The notes below the pieces were generated by a model. The model was not told where the DNA came from. It did not search any database and saw only the letters and a program-made list of their open reading frames with translations. A stretch of 64,000 nt of DNA, from positions 124,001 to 188,000 of the forward strand of contig JAODTK010005320.1 in NCBI GenBank assembly GCA_026419785.1, read 5' to 3'. This DNA is from Sclerodactyla briareus (taxonomy: Eukaryota; Echinodermata; Holothuroidea; Dendrochirotida; Sclerodactylidae). Made by a program: the position numbers and the translations under genes. Shown here one piece after another: positions 24,681 to 36,300 of this stretch (position 1 is its first letter; each line of letters opens with the position of its first letter).

Positions 24681-26900
24681 TATTATTGGTATGGTACCAA
24701 AATCAAGAGGGATCACTTTTTTTCCCCTCCCGTATAATGCATCTTGCTATACGTTTTTTTACCTAGAGTACATAGTTTATTCATTCGAGCAAGGCAAAAC
24801 CAAAGAACAAAAGGGAATTAACATCAGAAACACAAATGCAATCATTCTACTCCCATTATGATGAATATATTTCCCTTTAGAAAGCTGGCAAATGCCTTTT
24901 GACCAGACTATGTATACAGATTCTTACATTAGGCTAATCATTGTCAGCGTGTATTCCATAAAGTATGACCTTGTTGCCACTGAAGCCCTCCACCTTGTCA
25001 AGGAAGCATCACTGAGGGAGTTTGGGGGGGGGGACCAATGGAGCATACATAACGCTTCTGCCCATGAAAAGTACCATTATCCTTCTGCACGCAACTCTTT
25101 ATCAGGGTGGCGCCAGGATTCCCCCGACGGGGTCCGATTTCCCCGACGGGTAGTCAATGTTCCCGACAGCCTCACCCTACCCCGCCAGGTCAAAACACTG
25201 CATTTTCAAATGTTTTATTTTGTTTTCTCCAACAGATAAACCCAAGATCAAATGCACATTGTTGAGGGCATATTTACTCTCAGTAGCCTCCCACTTATTC
25301 AGAAGCCTCTTACTAGAGTATGTTGGGTATTCCCCGATGCAAAAATGCCTGGGCACGGAGTATTTGCGGCGTGAGAGCACACCACTTAACACAAAGCAAA
25401 ACGATGTAAGACGGCAAGAATGGATCATCCTCCCCAACAAAATTTTCACATGGATCATTTCCAGGGGACATTTCCGCAAGATCGGTTGTGTATATATCTC
25501 CATGCCTATTGTATATCTGTAGGAAGGTGGAGGAATGATACGCCTGAGCTGAAGAATGAGCGAGGAACTTTGACAAATTGGTTAAAGATTTAAGCGGCGG
25601 GAACGCGCTGCAACTTTAGGCGTTAACATAGGAATTTTTCACTATAAAGAGGTTGTAATACCTAATCTCTCGGGCAACCAGGCCTTGTCGGGTGTGTAAA
25701 TTTTAAAATTTTTAGCGTACCCACGAGAGTGGGGTCACGGCCCCTCTGCCCGCCCCCCCCCCCTTGCTTGTCCATCATTGCTCTTGCTAAGTAATTGCAC
25801 CTTGTCTTGGCCACTTTCAAGGGACAACTGCAGATGGACATGGAGAGGTTATATTTTGAGAAGGGAAACCTCTTATCCACAGGTCCAAACCCATTCCAAT
25901 AGACAGTTCCATTTGGATTACGACCTACAAGTTGGGGTTTTTCCATTTAAAACGGGAGTACCTACTGCACAATAGTGCATACAACATAGTTCAACAACAC
26001 AGGGATCCTATGTATTTCACTGTGTCATTAATGGTAATTGACTCAGCATTCAGCAGGTTCTACTTTCTTTCGTTTAAAAAGCAAAAACATTGTACCAACC
26101 ACACTACAGCATCCACTCTCCCTGGACTTATCAATTTTCCAGAGGAAGATTTCTGTCAATTGTGACGGAAACCGAAATATATTGTGGGGTTGTGCAGTCT
26201 GACATCATTCATTATCACATGATGGAATGCTTTTCAATCTTTTAAAATACACATGTCACATGCTTCTCACTCTGTAACAGACATTTGTATGGACGTCGAG
26301 TTTGGCCTGTCCCATTCAGTTATTTGCGAACTATAACTGATCCTACAGTTGTCCCTTGAGAGGTGCGAGTTTTAAATTACCAGTTCATGTAACTTACTTT
26401 AACGGGTGTTCAGCTCATGCAAAAAATATTCATATAATACATTATTACACTTTAATGCCCCTACAGATCCAACACATCAAATCACAGAGTGTCTCCAACA
26501 AATGGGCGTCACCAGCCTGTCCAAATCTCCTCTATTTCACATAGCACTTTTCTGAATATCTAACATGCTACTACTCCTTCCTTGAGGATCCATGCAAGCC
26601 TTGACAACCTACAGTTTGTTTGGCCCTAGTTCAGTGAACAACATTATTCATATCAAGCAATATCAAAATACTGTATAGAAGAATTACGCAGTGGATATTA
26701 ACAGACATTGGAGGATTAATTGAACAGACGCTTGACACAGAAGGACATGTCGAAGAATACAATAAATGTAACAAACGCACTTGTATTAGCCTTGCTATGA
26801 ATGATTTGACCATAACGGATAGGTTAACACAAATAAAGTAAAATCAGCCCTATATCAGCTTTGGGAGTCCTTGTCTCTCCTGTCCCACAAGGACTCACTG
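24681..26900. other. No gene recognised; one protein-like minus frame
   Basis: The minus frame 25313-25530 has DIYTTDLAEMSPGNDPCENF and is preceded by a good acceptor (ccttcctacag at about 25521), so it could be an exon or a transposon remnant. Overlapping frames on the plus strand (25157-25522) weaken the case. A G run lies at 25021-25032 and a C run at 25752-25763. Confidence 0.3.
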
Positions 26901-26904
26901 ACAT

Positions 26905-27575
26905 GAGAGGGGGATGACATTGAGGTCACACTCAGATTCAGGATGGGGAACCCATTGCTCCTGCACAACCTCAAGATGGCGAAGGGGGGGGGGGCTGACG
27001 CGGGTTTGTCTCAACAGAGGTATCGTTGGCGCTGTGCAACTAAGCCCGGGTTGGATTGTCATCATATACAAAATAAAAAACAAAAAACAAAACGACAGTT
27101 TAAAGGTCACACTCGGGATCATAGGGGCACCCGATTGGGCCGCGCATCCTCATGAATTCGGGGGAGGGTGAGAGGGAGCAGACCCTAGAGGTTCCCACAA
27201 CAACTCACGACGGGGAGGGGATGACCATTGAGTCACATCAGGATGATATGGGGACCCATTGCTCCTGCACAACTCAAGATGGCGAAGGGGGGGGGGGCCA
27301 TCATGAGAGCGCAGGTGTACTCAACAGAGGATCGTGGCGCCTGTGCAAACAAGCCCAGGTGATTTGAGGAAACACGAACAGGAGGTCAACTCGGGATGAT
27401 TGGGCACCCATTGGGCATCCTGCGCATCCTCAGATGCGGGCGGGCGGTGAGGGAGGGAGATGACACATAGAGGTTGCACCGCAGTGTAGAGGCACCTGTC
27501 GGGGCAACTGTGCAAACCCAGGTGATATGACGGAAACACGGACAGTGAGTCACACTCAGATGATAGGGGCACTAG
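26905..27575 (+). repeat. Tandem repeat, ~308-bp unit with ~150-bp subunits
   Basis: ggggatgacattgaggtcac (26909) recurs as ggggatgaccattgagtcac (27217). The subunit word tcacac/tcacat-cagga or cggga followed by ggg.accca recurs near 26930, 27106, 27234, 27385 and 27549. The gatggcgaagggggggggg stretch occurs twice (about 26974 and 27280). Small indels separate the copies. Confidence 0.8.
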
Positions 27576-27914
27576 TGGAAAAAACACCTCCTGACCTCTT
27601 CCTTGAGCCATGCCACAATTGGAGAGTCTCAAGTTCTCTGGTAGGGGTAGGGGGTTGAAGAGTATCATGCTTTACATCCCTCTACATTTCACCGCATGCC
27701 TTATATTTTCATCCTACCCTCTTCCCAATTTTTAATAACTATTCAATTTTAGTGGCCTTTTATGTCATCAATGAAAGCAGTTCCAGGTATCCATACTTTC
27801 ATTAATGCTACCTGACAGCGGGGCATGTTCACCGTCGACTGAAGGATCAGGCCACGTACAATTACAAGTTGAGTAACTGTGCAATTTGAATCAACTTTAA
27901 ATTAACTTGGCCAA

Positions 27915-28172
27915 CTATTAGAAACAGTTGAGAGCTGAGAGATCGCCGATTGTGTTGATAGATTGAGGTGGTTTGGCCACGTCGAAAGGAAGCAGAATGA
28001 TAAATTGGTGAAGAAGTCTAGGTAGATCAAGGTGAAGGCCAGCAGACACCGAGGTAGGCCCCGGAAGACTTGGGATGAGGTTGTACGCAGTGACCTAGCA
28101 GCAATAGGTAGAGATTGGGCTCTTGCACAGAATGGGTAGAGCAGAGGACCATCTAACCAGCACAGCATGGCA
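27915..28172 (+). mobile_element. LINE ORF2 C-terminal fragment
   Basis: One plus frame reads RLRWFGHVERKQNDKLVKK, a stop, then RHRGRPRKTWDEVVRSDLAA and IGRDWALAQNG. RWFGHV and GRPRKTWDEVV are hallmarks of the C-terminus of many animal non-LTR retrotransposons. A gatgatgata simple repeat follows (28189), as expected at a LINE 3' end. Confidence 0.88.
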
Positions 28173-28173
28173 C

Positions 28174-28500
28174 ATTGACGTAAACGTAGATGATGATAAA
28201 CCTAAATTAACTGAGTTTTTCCATTTTGATTCTGTACACAGGGACACATGTTCCCCATAACCTACGATACTGACCATGCGTCTGATAAGGGTACGCACAG
28301 TTGCAAGCATTTGAAATTGATAAGAGCAATGCCAATTGACGTTAAACTATAGATGAAGATAAACCTAAATTACACTGATTGTTTTACATTTTGCTTCTGC
28401 TAAAGGGACACATGTTCCCCCTCCCCTACGATACTGACCATGCCTCCTGATAAGGGTACTGCACAGTTGGCAGCATTTGAACGATGATAAGAGCAATGCC
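28174..28500 (+). repeat. Two-copy tandem repeat of about 161 bp
   Basis: Copy 1 (28174-28334) and copy 2 (28335-28500) share attgacgt, agatga(t/a)gataaacctaaatta, gggacacatgttccccat or ccc, cctacgatactgaccatgc, ctgataagggta and gagcaatgcc in the same order. It starts at the 3' end of the LINE fragment, so it may be the duplicated LINE tail. Confidence 0.88.
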
Positions 28501-28588
28501 AAAAAACACGAGAGAAGCAGTACACTTATTACAACTTCTGTAATGCAGGGGGTGACTGGCCATTGGGAGACCAATCAAACATAATAAT

Positions 28589-28828
28589 GGCATGATCTGC
28601 ATAATGTTAACCCATGTGTACCTGCATGCATGGGATTCGTGTTAGGGATTAGCGGTTGGGTTAGGGTTTATTGAGGGTTAGAGGTTACTGTAGGTTTTGG
28701 TGTTTGTAACGACAAGATTTGGGATTACATCCATAATTGGGATCTGACCCTAACCCTCCCACAAGCCTGATTCATAACGGTAATCTCATACATCCAGATA
28801 CACATGGGTTACATTATGCAATCATGCC
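28589..28828. mobile_element. MITE-like element with ~38-bp inverted ends
   Basis: The left end ggcatgatctgcataatg then ttaacccatgtgtacctgc is the near-exact complement of the right end, acacatgggtt then acattatgca and atcatgcc. The interior has ttagggttt/ggttaggg and ccctaaccctccc words that also pair across the element. No coding content was found and the target duplication is not clear. Confidence 0.8.
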
Positions 28829-30174
28829 CAAATGAATAGAAAGAAACAAGTAAAAAGATTTTTTTTAACTATGGCACAATTGAAAATAAAAACATCACAA
28901 CATTGTTCAATCATGTTAATGGTTGATCGAACTACTACTCTATTCATTCTGATAGAGCTCATGCCCAATCAAAGTACACCTGTACTTTGACCAGCTTTGG
29001 CAATTTTCTCTGTTCTAATAAAAGCGTGTTAAAATCAGGGACAAAACTAATCTCTACAAGATTGTGCTCGTCTTTGAAGATCAACAAAATCAAGCCCCAA
29101 TTCATTGAATGTAGTATTCGTGTAGTAGTGTTATGTGGATTTCTTTCTGCTCGGATGGTTGTTGGTACAATAAACAATGGACAAACGAGTGTCATTTTAT
29201 ACATTAGTTTCTTTTGTGAATCATATATATATATTGTATATTGAGTGTGCCGACTCATCCGTTGTATTTGTCAAGTACTAATGGTACTCTACCAATCAGG
29301 CCAAAAACCATGAATAATGAGATAATCAGGCTTTGATAGCTCAACATTACCACCAAAAGCTTCAGACGTAGTCTCAGCTCTTCACTGCCAGTTTTAGGTG
29401 AGGGGACAGATAGAGGGAAATATACAATTTCCCAGTAACCCGAGTACAAGGGACTATTAGCAACATGTGTGCACGAAGAAGTGCTGATACACCACTCCAC
29501 CAAACCCATAAACCAATCCTAGGCTAGGATTCCATAGGTTCGGATGTGGGATGTGACTCGAAGCACAAATAGCGTTCAAATATATAACTTGGCAAGCTTG
29601 AACTGTGAGCCTACTGGCGTAGAGGGACGATGCGGTGGCCAGATTGGGAGAGGTAGAATTCAGCAGACTGGGACTTATAGGCTAAATAGAGGGGGGCGTT
29701 GTGTAAGTGAGAGTGAGGAGTGAAGAGACAGCGGATTCATGTGAGTATAGATATGAAAAGTATCTTAATAATATGCAATCGGTTTAGAGATATAGAGACA
29801 AGTCCTGTAGCAGCTATTAAATATTAACCAAACATAATGCATCAAACACTGGGTAGGCAAAATTAACATGTGTATGGATGCAGCAATGATGCTTTCTCAT
29901 GGCGAAAGGCTCTATGGAATATTCTCCTAACAGAGCATTGATGTCATGAGGTGTTAAATAATCATAGCTCTTTTACATTATGATACAGTTAATTCCCTTC
30001 TAAAATATCAACCTCCTTTGCAAAATTATGATTTTCACACTTATACTGTACAGCACATCCACATCTATGGACCCCTAGCCTGCTGTCAAAGTAATGCCTA
30101 CCACTCAAAAATATGAAACAGATGGTTGAACGAGATAATAAATAGATGTTCAAATTGTTAATTTCAAAATAATG
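28829..30174. other. AMD1 3' flank and possible 3' UTR; nothing else recognised
   Basis: This region directly follows the AMD1 stop on the minus strand. It is AT-rich with no strong frame. A stretch of tatatatat lies near 29225. Confidence 0.4.
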
Positions 30175-30336
30175 CTAGCTGATTGCAACATTTGCTGGCT
30201 TCTGTGACCCATCCTTCACATAGTGGCCGAAAGTGAGGTCATAATTCTTGAACTGGGAGTACTGTTTCTCCTGTCTTTGTAATGTGTGAAGAAACGTCTC
30301 CTTCAAGGCCTGGAAGCTGGAACCACACTTGGCAAA
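30175..30336 (-). CDS. AMD1: AMD1 last coding exon
   Basis: The acceptor ttcttttcag follows a pyrimidine tract, and a 53-codon open frame ends at TAG (30177-30175). It begins FAKCGSSFQALKETFLH and contains RQEKQYSQFKNYDLTFGHYV, which corresponds to the family C-terminal pattern FKR...F.DYNFVFTSF. The tail KDGSQKPANVAIS is lineage-specific. I saw no clear AATAAA on this strand in the following kilobase. Confidence 0.92.
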   Translation of the reverse strand, partial: FAKCGSSFQALKETFLHTLQRQEKQYSQFKNYDLTFGHYVKDGSQKPANVAIS

Positions 30337-33300
30337 CTGAAAAGAAAAAAAGATGGAAAAAGGAAACATGAGCGAGAAATCGATGGGGAAGAGGGAAATT
30401 TGATCACTAGCAGATGGTCCAAAAAAGGTTCTGTTTGAGGCACATAGGCTTTGGGGAATATTCCTGATTAGTTTCCAAGTGGTATCCCACTGTTCCGTTC
30501 ACCAATTCCTGTTCAAGGCTTGTGGTGCCACTCAATCTTCTCCCAGTCGTGCACAAATTAAACAAATTATATCTTATTTTAGACTAAATTCCCAACTACT
30601 ATTATAGTGTTCATTCAGCCTTTACTTCATGGCCTCCTTCTCAGCCCTGAAGCTTACCCATACTGTAGTAATCTATTGTATGAACTGATATAGTGAAATA
30701 CATTGAACAAATAAATTTCTTGTTGAACTGATAGTATTAAGCAGTGTTCGCGCTAAAGCGTGGGATTGCGGTGATTTCCCGCATACGCAACCAGAATCCC
30801 GCAGAGAAATAAATTGAGTGCGGGAAATTCCCGCACAGAGTTCTCAACCAGGGATTGCAAAAATAGTGTGTATACTAAGGTGCGCAGTCCTATATATGAT
30901 CGATAGCGGAGACGAATTCAGGACTACGTTACGATGGCAAACAGAAGGCATGTGAAAAATGATCGTGCTGGTAGTACCGACGGTACTAGTACGACAGGCA
31001 GAAGAAATAATTCTTCCATACGTATGTATATATGTAACAAGCCCATGCCCACGAAACCGGTCGCTAGTGCAATTACCAGTAAGCCTAATTGTACGTAATT
31101 ATGTGATTCGTTTAGCAAGGTAAACCGAAGCAGGGCAACGATCTAAATTAGTCGTAAAAACCACCAAATCAATGCTAAACCTTCATGTACGATTGTTTTA
31201 TCAACTAACTGTCTACTTAATCACTTCGTTCAGTCAAAGAATGTAAGATAACGAAAGTATATTGCAGTATCGCTGATCGACGATCATATATAAATGCCCC
31301 CGCCCTAATCATAAGGTCTATGAGAAAACCCTATAGAAGTTGAGTGTGTGTGAGAGGTCCGTTGCCGTAGGTCTGTAGACTTGGTATCGTTGTACTTGTG
31401 TAGCGTGCAGTGGGAACACATCAAATGCTCGCTCGATCGTGAACAGCGTAGGTGAGGACCACGTGTTCCAAGCGGGGCTGTGTTTGAAAAATAGTGCACA
31501 GCATTGCGAGAGTGAGCTAGGCAAACATAAGCTTTGCATGTTAGGTATAGTAATAAGGGTGAAGCTGCGATGTCCGATCAGCTGGGAATTCGGCAATAAT
31601 GCAAATACACAGTTCCCAACACACGTGGGGAAGTTGTACAATTTTAACAGATCGCAGATAAAGTTGCGATGTACGCGGAGGCGGCTGGGATCGGCAAAAA
31701 ATACAGCGGGCTTTGGTAATTTCAATTAGTACTGGGAATTGGTAGCCAATACCGGTAATTTCCGCAGTACCGTTAAACTAGTAATTGTGCTTTTGGACTG
31801 CGGGTGCTGCTAGTACGGTACTAATGATAACGATACGGTATACCGCGCCACCCTAGTGTATAGTCCACAATATAGAGTTGACGTCGATCACGATCTTAGC
31901 ACATGCACGATGTTTGCATGCCCATACTTCGTTCAACGTTGCAGGACATGGAGAAAACACTGTTTACTATCAGTCAAGACAGTATGAACACAGCATGTGG
32001 GTATTATAAGCGACTAGTGCTTCTCGTTGACATTTCACAGAACTGGCACAGGTACAAATTCTATATGACCATGTGCTCCGGTAGCCAAATCATAAATAGC
32101 GTAGTAAACAACTTCAAATCTGATTTTTTTCCAAGTAACATCACATGGTGGAACAAGACATGTAAATGGTTAATATTAATACTTTTCACCAAAGTCTGAA
32201 GCACATTATTCATGAAGGGTCTTCAGACAGTGGATTTTAGTTTTCTAGGCTGAAATGGGCTCATGTAACAAAGTGATAGCGAAATCAACAGCATAGTCCT
32301 ACCATCTGAAATTAATGGTAATAATTATTTAGAGTTTGTACATTTTTCCTGCAAAATACAATTTTGCCATATGTCAACATAAAATGAGGATCAGAAAAAG
32401 AATGCCGATGGAAGTGTGCCTTGCGGTGGATATGGCAACATTTTGCCGTCTGAGAATTTGAAAATAGTTAAGATAACAGGTGGTATTTAGGTCTCATGAC
32501 CAAACACAATATATAGGCTTATTAAGAGTGCATGAGTTAGTTAAGTGTAAGGGACGTTAGTAATAGTATAATGTCGTTACCACAGGGCAGTCATGAGGTT
32601 TTAGTTAATACAGTTATTTTTTGTCGCCGCTCGAACTTCGTGAGGGAACTTGTGCGAAAAAATGGCGGAAGATAAGGTCCCTCCTAGATTTTGGAAATCC
32701 TCACATAAAAGGTTTGGAGGGGAAATTCCCCTTCCAAATTTTCCCTTAGCGGGCTACCAATTGGGATTTACGTCAAAAATTGAGATTTTGTGGAATAGGT
32801 CCCCATGGCGAGAGGAATATATATATTCGTTGTACGGCCGGCCGGCTTCCTTGTAAAATTCACGGGCTAGATCCCCATTTCTCCAATAGGAATGATTCGA
32901 GTACTGTAATTCTTTTTGTAGATGAGGTATAGGAAGATGGCATTCATTTTCAATATCTTTGATTCTTATTCTCTCAAATATTTCAAAGGCTGAATGAAGG
33001 CGTAATTTTGTTGGTTTTTAAGCAAAGATTGTTATCAAGTATCATGCGAAACATCATGATTGTATGACGTTTGCTAGATGAAGCAATGCTGGGCATATTA
33101 AAAAAACTCCATGCTTAGATACTTCATAATATTAACCCTGTTCGAAGAAGCATACTAACCTTCCAGCCATCATAACCAAAGAACTCAACTGCCCTCTGAA
33201 CTCATCCAAAATACCACCTAAAATAATTTGAATCTGACACTAGAGGACTATGCATAGCATTGGATACAAAACATCTTTTCGATCCAACGATATAGCATTT

Positions 33301-36300
33301 CATCATTTCTTAGTTGTTTGTTTGTCTGCCCTTTTGACTCCTCTCACTGACTTTTCAGCTGCTCATTTTGGAGCGGTTGGGGGCACCTGTTTTTTTTTTT
33401 TTTGGGTGGGGAGATTTTCGTGATGTCTATCTTTTGATCATCCGGTATATTCCACCCCTCTGAGTTCATCCCTCCCATGCACTTTCGGCAAAAGGTAATT
33501 CACTCAGTGGCCTATTGATGATAGAGTAATTGCTGATTCCAATGCTCAACCAGTATTAGGCGGTCTGAGCTAAAATGATGAACATTGAATGATCCCTTAA
33601 TCGTTGGCCAAAATAGGTTCATAACGAATAGAACCCGCGTTTGAAGGTCCAGTATCCTCTGAACAAGCAGAGTAATCCTCCTAAACAAGAGAATAAAGCC
33701 AGATAGAAAATGTGAGGTAGTTATCCCCTAAATTACTAGCTCCAAAAAAGTCTACCTCTCTACCAGGCTTGCAGTGGGGAGGTTGGAGGGGGGTGGGAGG
33801 TGGGCCTGTAGTGGTACTGGTATGAATGTCGTAACTAGCACACACAGGACGAAAATGGGGGACATGCCTTTAACTGCTAGAGCACAGTATCACAACTATT
33901 AACCAAATATAATATTGGGGGGGGGGGACCATACGCGCCGGTGGTTATCAAGGTCCCGGTAAGCCGGGTGGAAAGGGGAGGAGAGTAAGTGCCTAGCGCT
34001 GAGGGCACCAGGAAAACGCTGATCGGTCTGTGGGCTTCAAACTCACAATCTTTCGATCAACAGTCTGAAGCTCTACCGACTGAGCTGATCTGATCGAACC
34101 CCAACAAAACCAAAATACTATATAGACAACTTCAAACAGTTATATGATCTATCGAATAAAAACATACATAGGTTCATGTAAATGATGTGATTTTAATTTA
34201 TCATACTTGCTGATTGCCTGAAACCCTGTTTCTTCTGCCTTAGTCCCTTGTGCTGAGCAATCCAGCAGACGGGTAGAAGGTACCATATTGAAGCATTCTA
34301 TAGGACCTGATCAGGATTCAAACCTGATCTCCCTTTCACAACGTGAGCCAATTATCGCCTAATCGCCTGAAGGGTATATCAGCTAGTATGTGTATAACAG
34401 CTCATATTCAAATATAATCCTTCCCCCCCCCCCCAATGCCGTACATGTATCAACAACAGATATAACAGACGGGGGACATTTGACCATTCAGGATTAAAAT
34501 TCATGTGAAATGATAATAATAATACATCTGGTTTATATAGCGCATAATAATTAAAATATAACTCCCTATGCGCTTCACAAAAAGGAAAAAAGAAAAAGAA
34601 AAACATCAAACTAGTGTAAACAGGTAAAGTCTTAAGAACTTTTCAAAGGAAGATATGTTTCTGATATTTATTGGGAGAGCATTCCAAAGACCAGAAACAG
34701 AGGCAGAGAAGAGCAGGAACCATATGACTGGTATTACATTCTGAACCGACAATGAATGTTGTGAAGAAGAACAAAGACTACGCCCACGCCTATGATGGTG
34801 CACAAGTTCACTAATATAGGGAAAGGACACCCTGCGTTTTGTGCACAAGACAGAGCATTCAATTCCTGAATAAATCATGTGTAATCCAAACTTTTGATGA
34901 CTGCGTCGTCTCTGCCAAAGCGGCAGAGAATTAGGTCTCTCACAGTGCTTTGTATCTGAAAATAGGGGGAACTGCATGGAAAGGACCCAATGTGAAAAAT
35001 AGCCGACGCTGAAAGCGTTAGAGAAACCGTCAGCGCCTGCGTATCTCACATTTCCACTTACTTCTCGACTGACATAGGAGAATTCTGCTTGAGGGGTGAC
35101 ATGGATAGTCACATAGCCATTCTGGAGAAGAAAGAGACAAAAGGTTATGATCGAGTCAGTTTCAGTAAGGCTGCGCAGATCTCAGACCGCCACCCTTTTC
35201 ACATGAGCCTCAAATATCAAACCGGATAACTGCAGTATAAATTATAAGAGGCTAATATCTTAGCTCTGAGAAAAAAGAATCGTCTCCAAACCCGAGTTCA
35301 TATGCCTCTTCCGTCACGAGGCTCCAGTCTTAGGTGTGGTTTGCAAGTGATGTGCAAGATCGAAAAGCATCCCATCATGCATGATAAATAATACATGATG
35401 TCATACCCAGCAAATATCTTGTTTCTTATTGAAATTCAACTTCACAAACATTATTTCACTTTAAAATCATTCATATTCTTGGAGAGGATTGCTGTAGTGG
35501 GTTTTTGGTAGGTGCTGATGGTTCAAAAAGACGACAGAACTTCTGCTAATGTTGACTCATTCATCGAAATGAAATAATGAAATACATGCCCTAATGTTCC
35601 GTGTTGTCTGAGTGTGACGTCATGCATTATTGCCCAAGTGGGATCCTCCCCCATTTCTCTTTCTCGGCATCCTTGACCAAAAACTTTGAATGAAGGTTTT
35701 GATAACCACATAGGATCATGATATTGAATGGGGTTTGGACCTACAGATAAGTTTTTCCATTCTCCATGGTAAAACCTCTGTTGTATTCAAGCCTGTTAGT
35801 TATCCTCTAATATTTCAGTTTAACTAGGAGGGCCGATAGGCTTTTTTCCAGTTGCGAATGCTGGGATTGACAAAACAGCCCAGCACAGGTTCTATGCATA
35901 CTAACAAACAACAAGTCAATGATCCAATATGGAGTGAGTTGAACTGATGTCAGGACTCTCTCCACTAAGATCCTAGACTTCGCTATACCAGTTGAGCTGG
36001 AATCTAGTACTGCCTGCTCTAGTCCTTGGGTAGGAATCTTCCGTTTTCTGAGCTGCTGCTTGCAGTTTGTGGATTCCTTATACAGAGGTGTTCATACCAC
36101 ACTTTTCAAAAATTGTGGGGAGGCTGTGTCTTGAGACCACTCACAACCTGAGGTTGGGGGTAAGCAACAGCATGTTCCCTGTGGAAATTCTGCTCCAACA
36201 AATCTTCACGATGGTGATGATGCTGCAAGACTAAGGCGAATCCAGCCCTTTTGGGGGGACTACTGATTAAAACTAAATAGGAGCTACGACTAATGCCTAG

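Noticed and set aside
28650..28760. Telomere or interstitial telomeric array
   Set aside because: The ttaggg words are irregular and lie inside an element with inverted ends.
31318..31725. 135-codon minus frame, with a similar frame on the plus strand at 49052-49402
   Set aside because: The similarity comes from the two inverted hAT-like copies; neither frame has a domain and both are full of frame differences.
34020..34096. Functional tRNA gene
   Set aside because: Box A and B are good but the acceptor stem does not pair and the anticodon stem has mismatches; it is a SINE head.
34606..35112. A 168-codon minus frame, the longest in the window
   Set aside because: It is a run-on of an AMD1 exon, its intron and a LINE tail, not a gene of its own.
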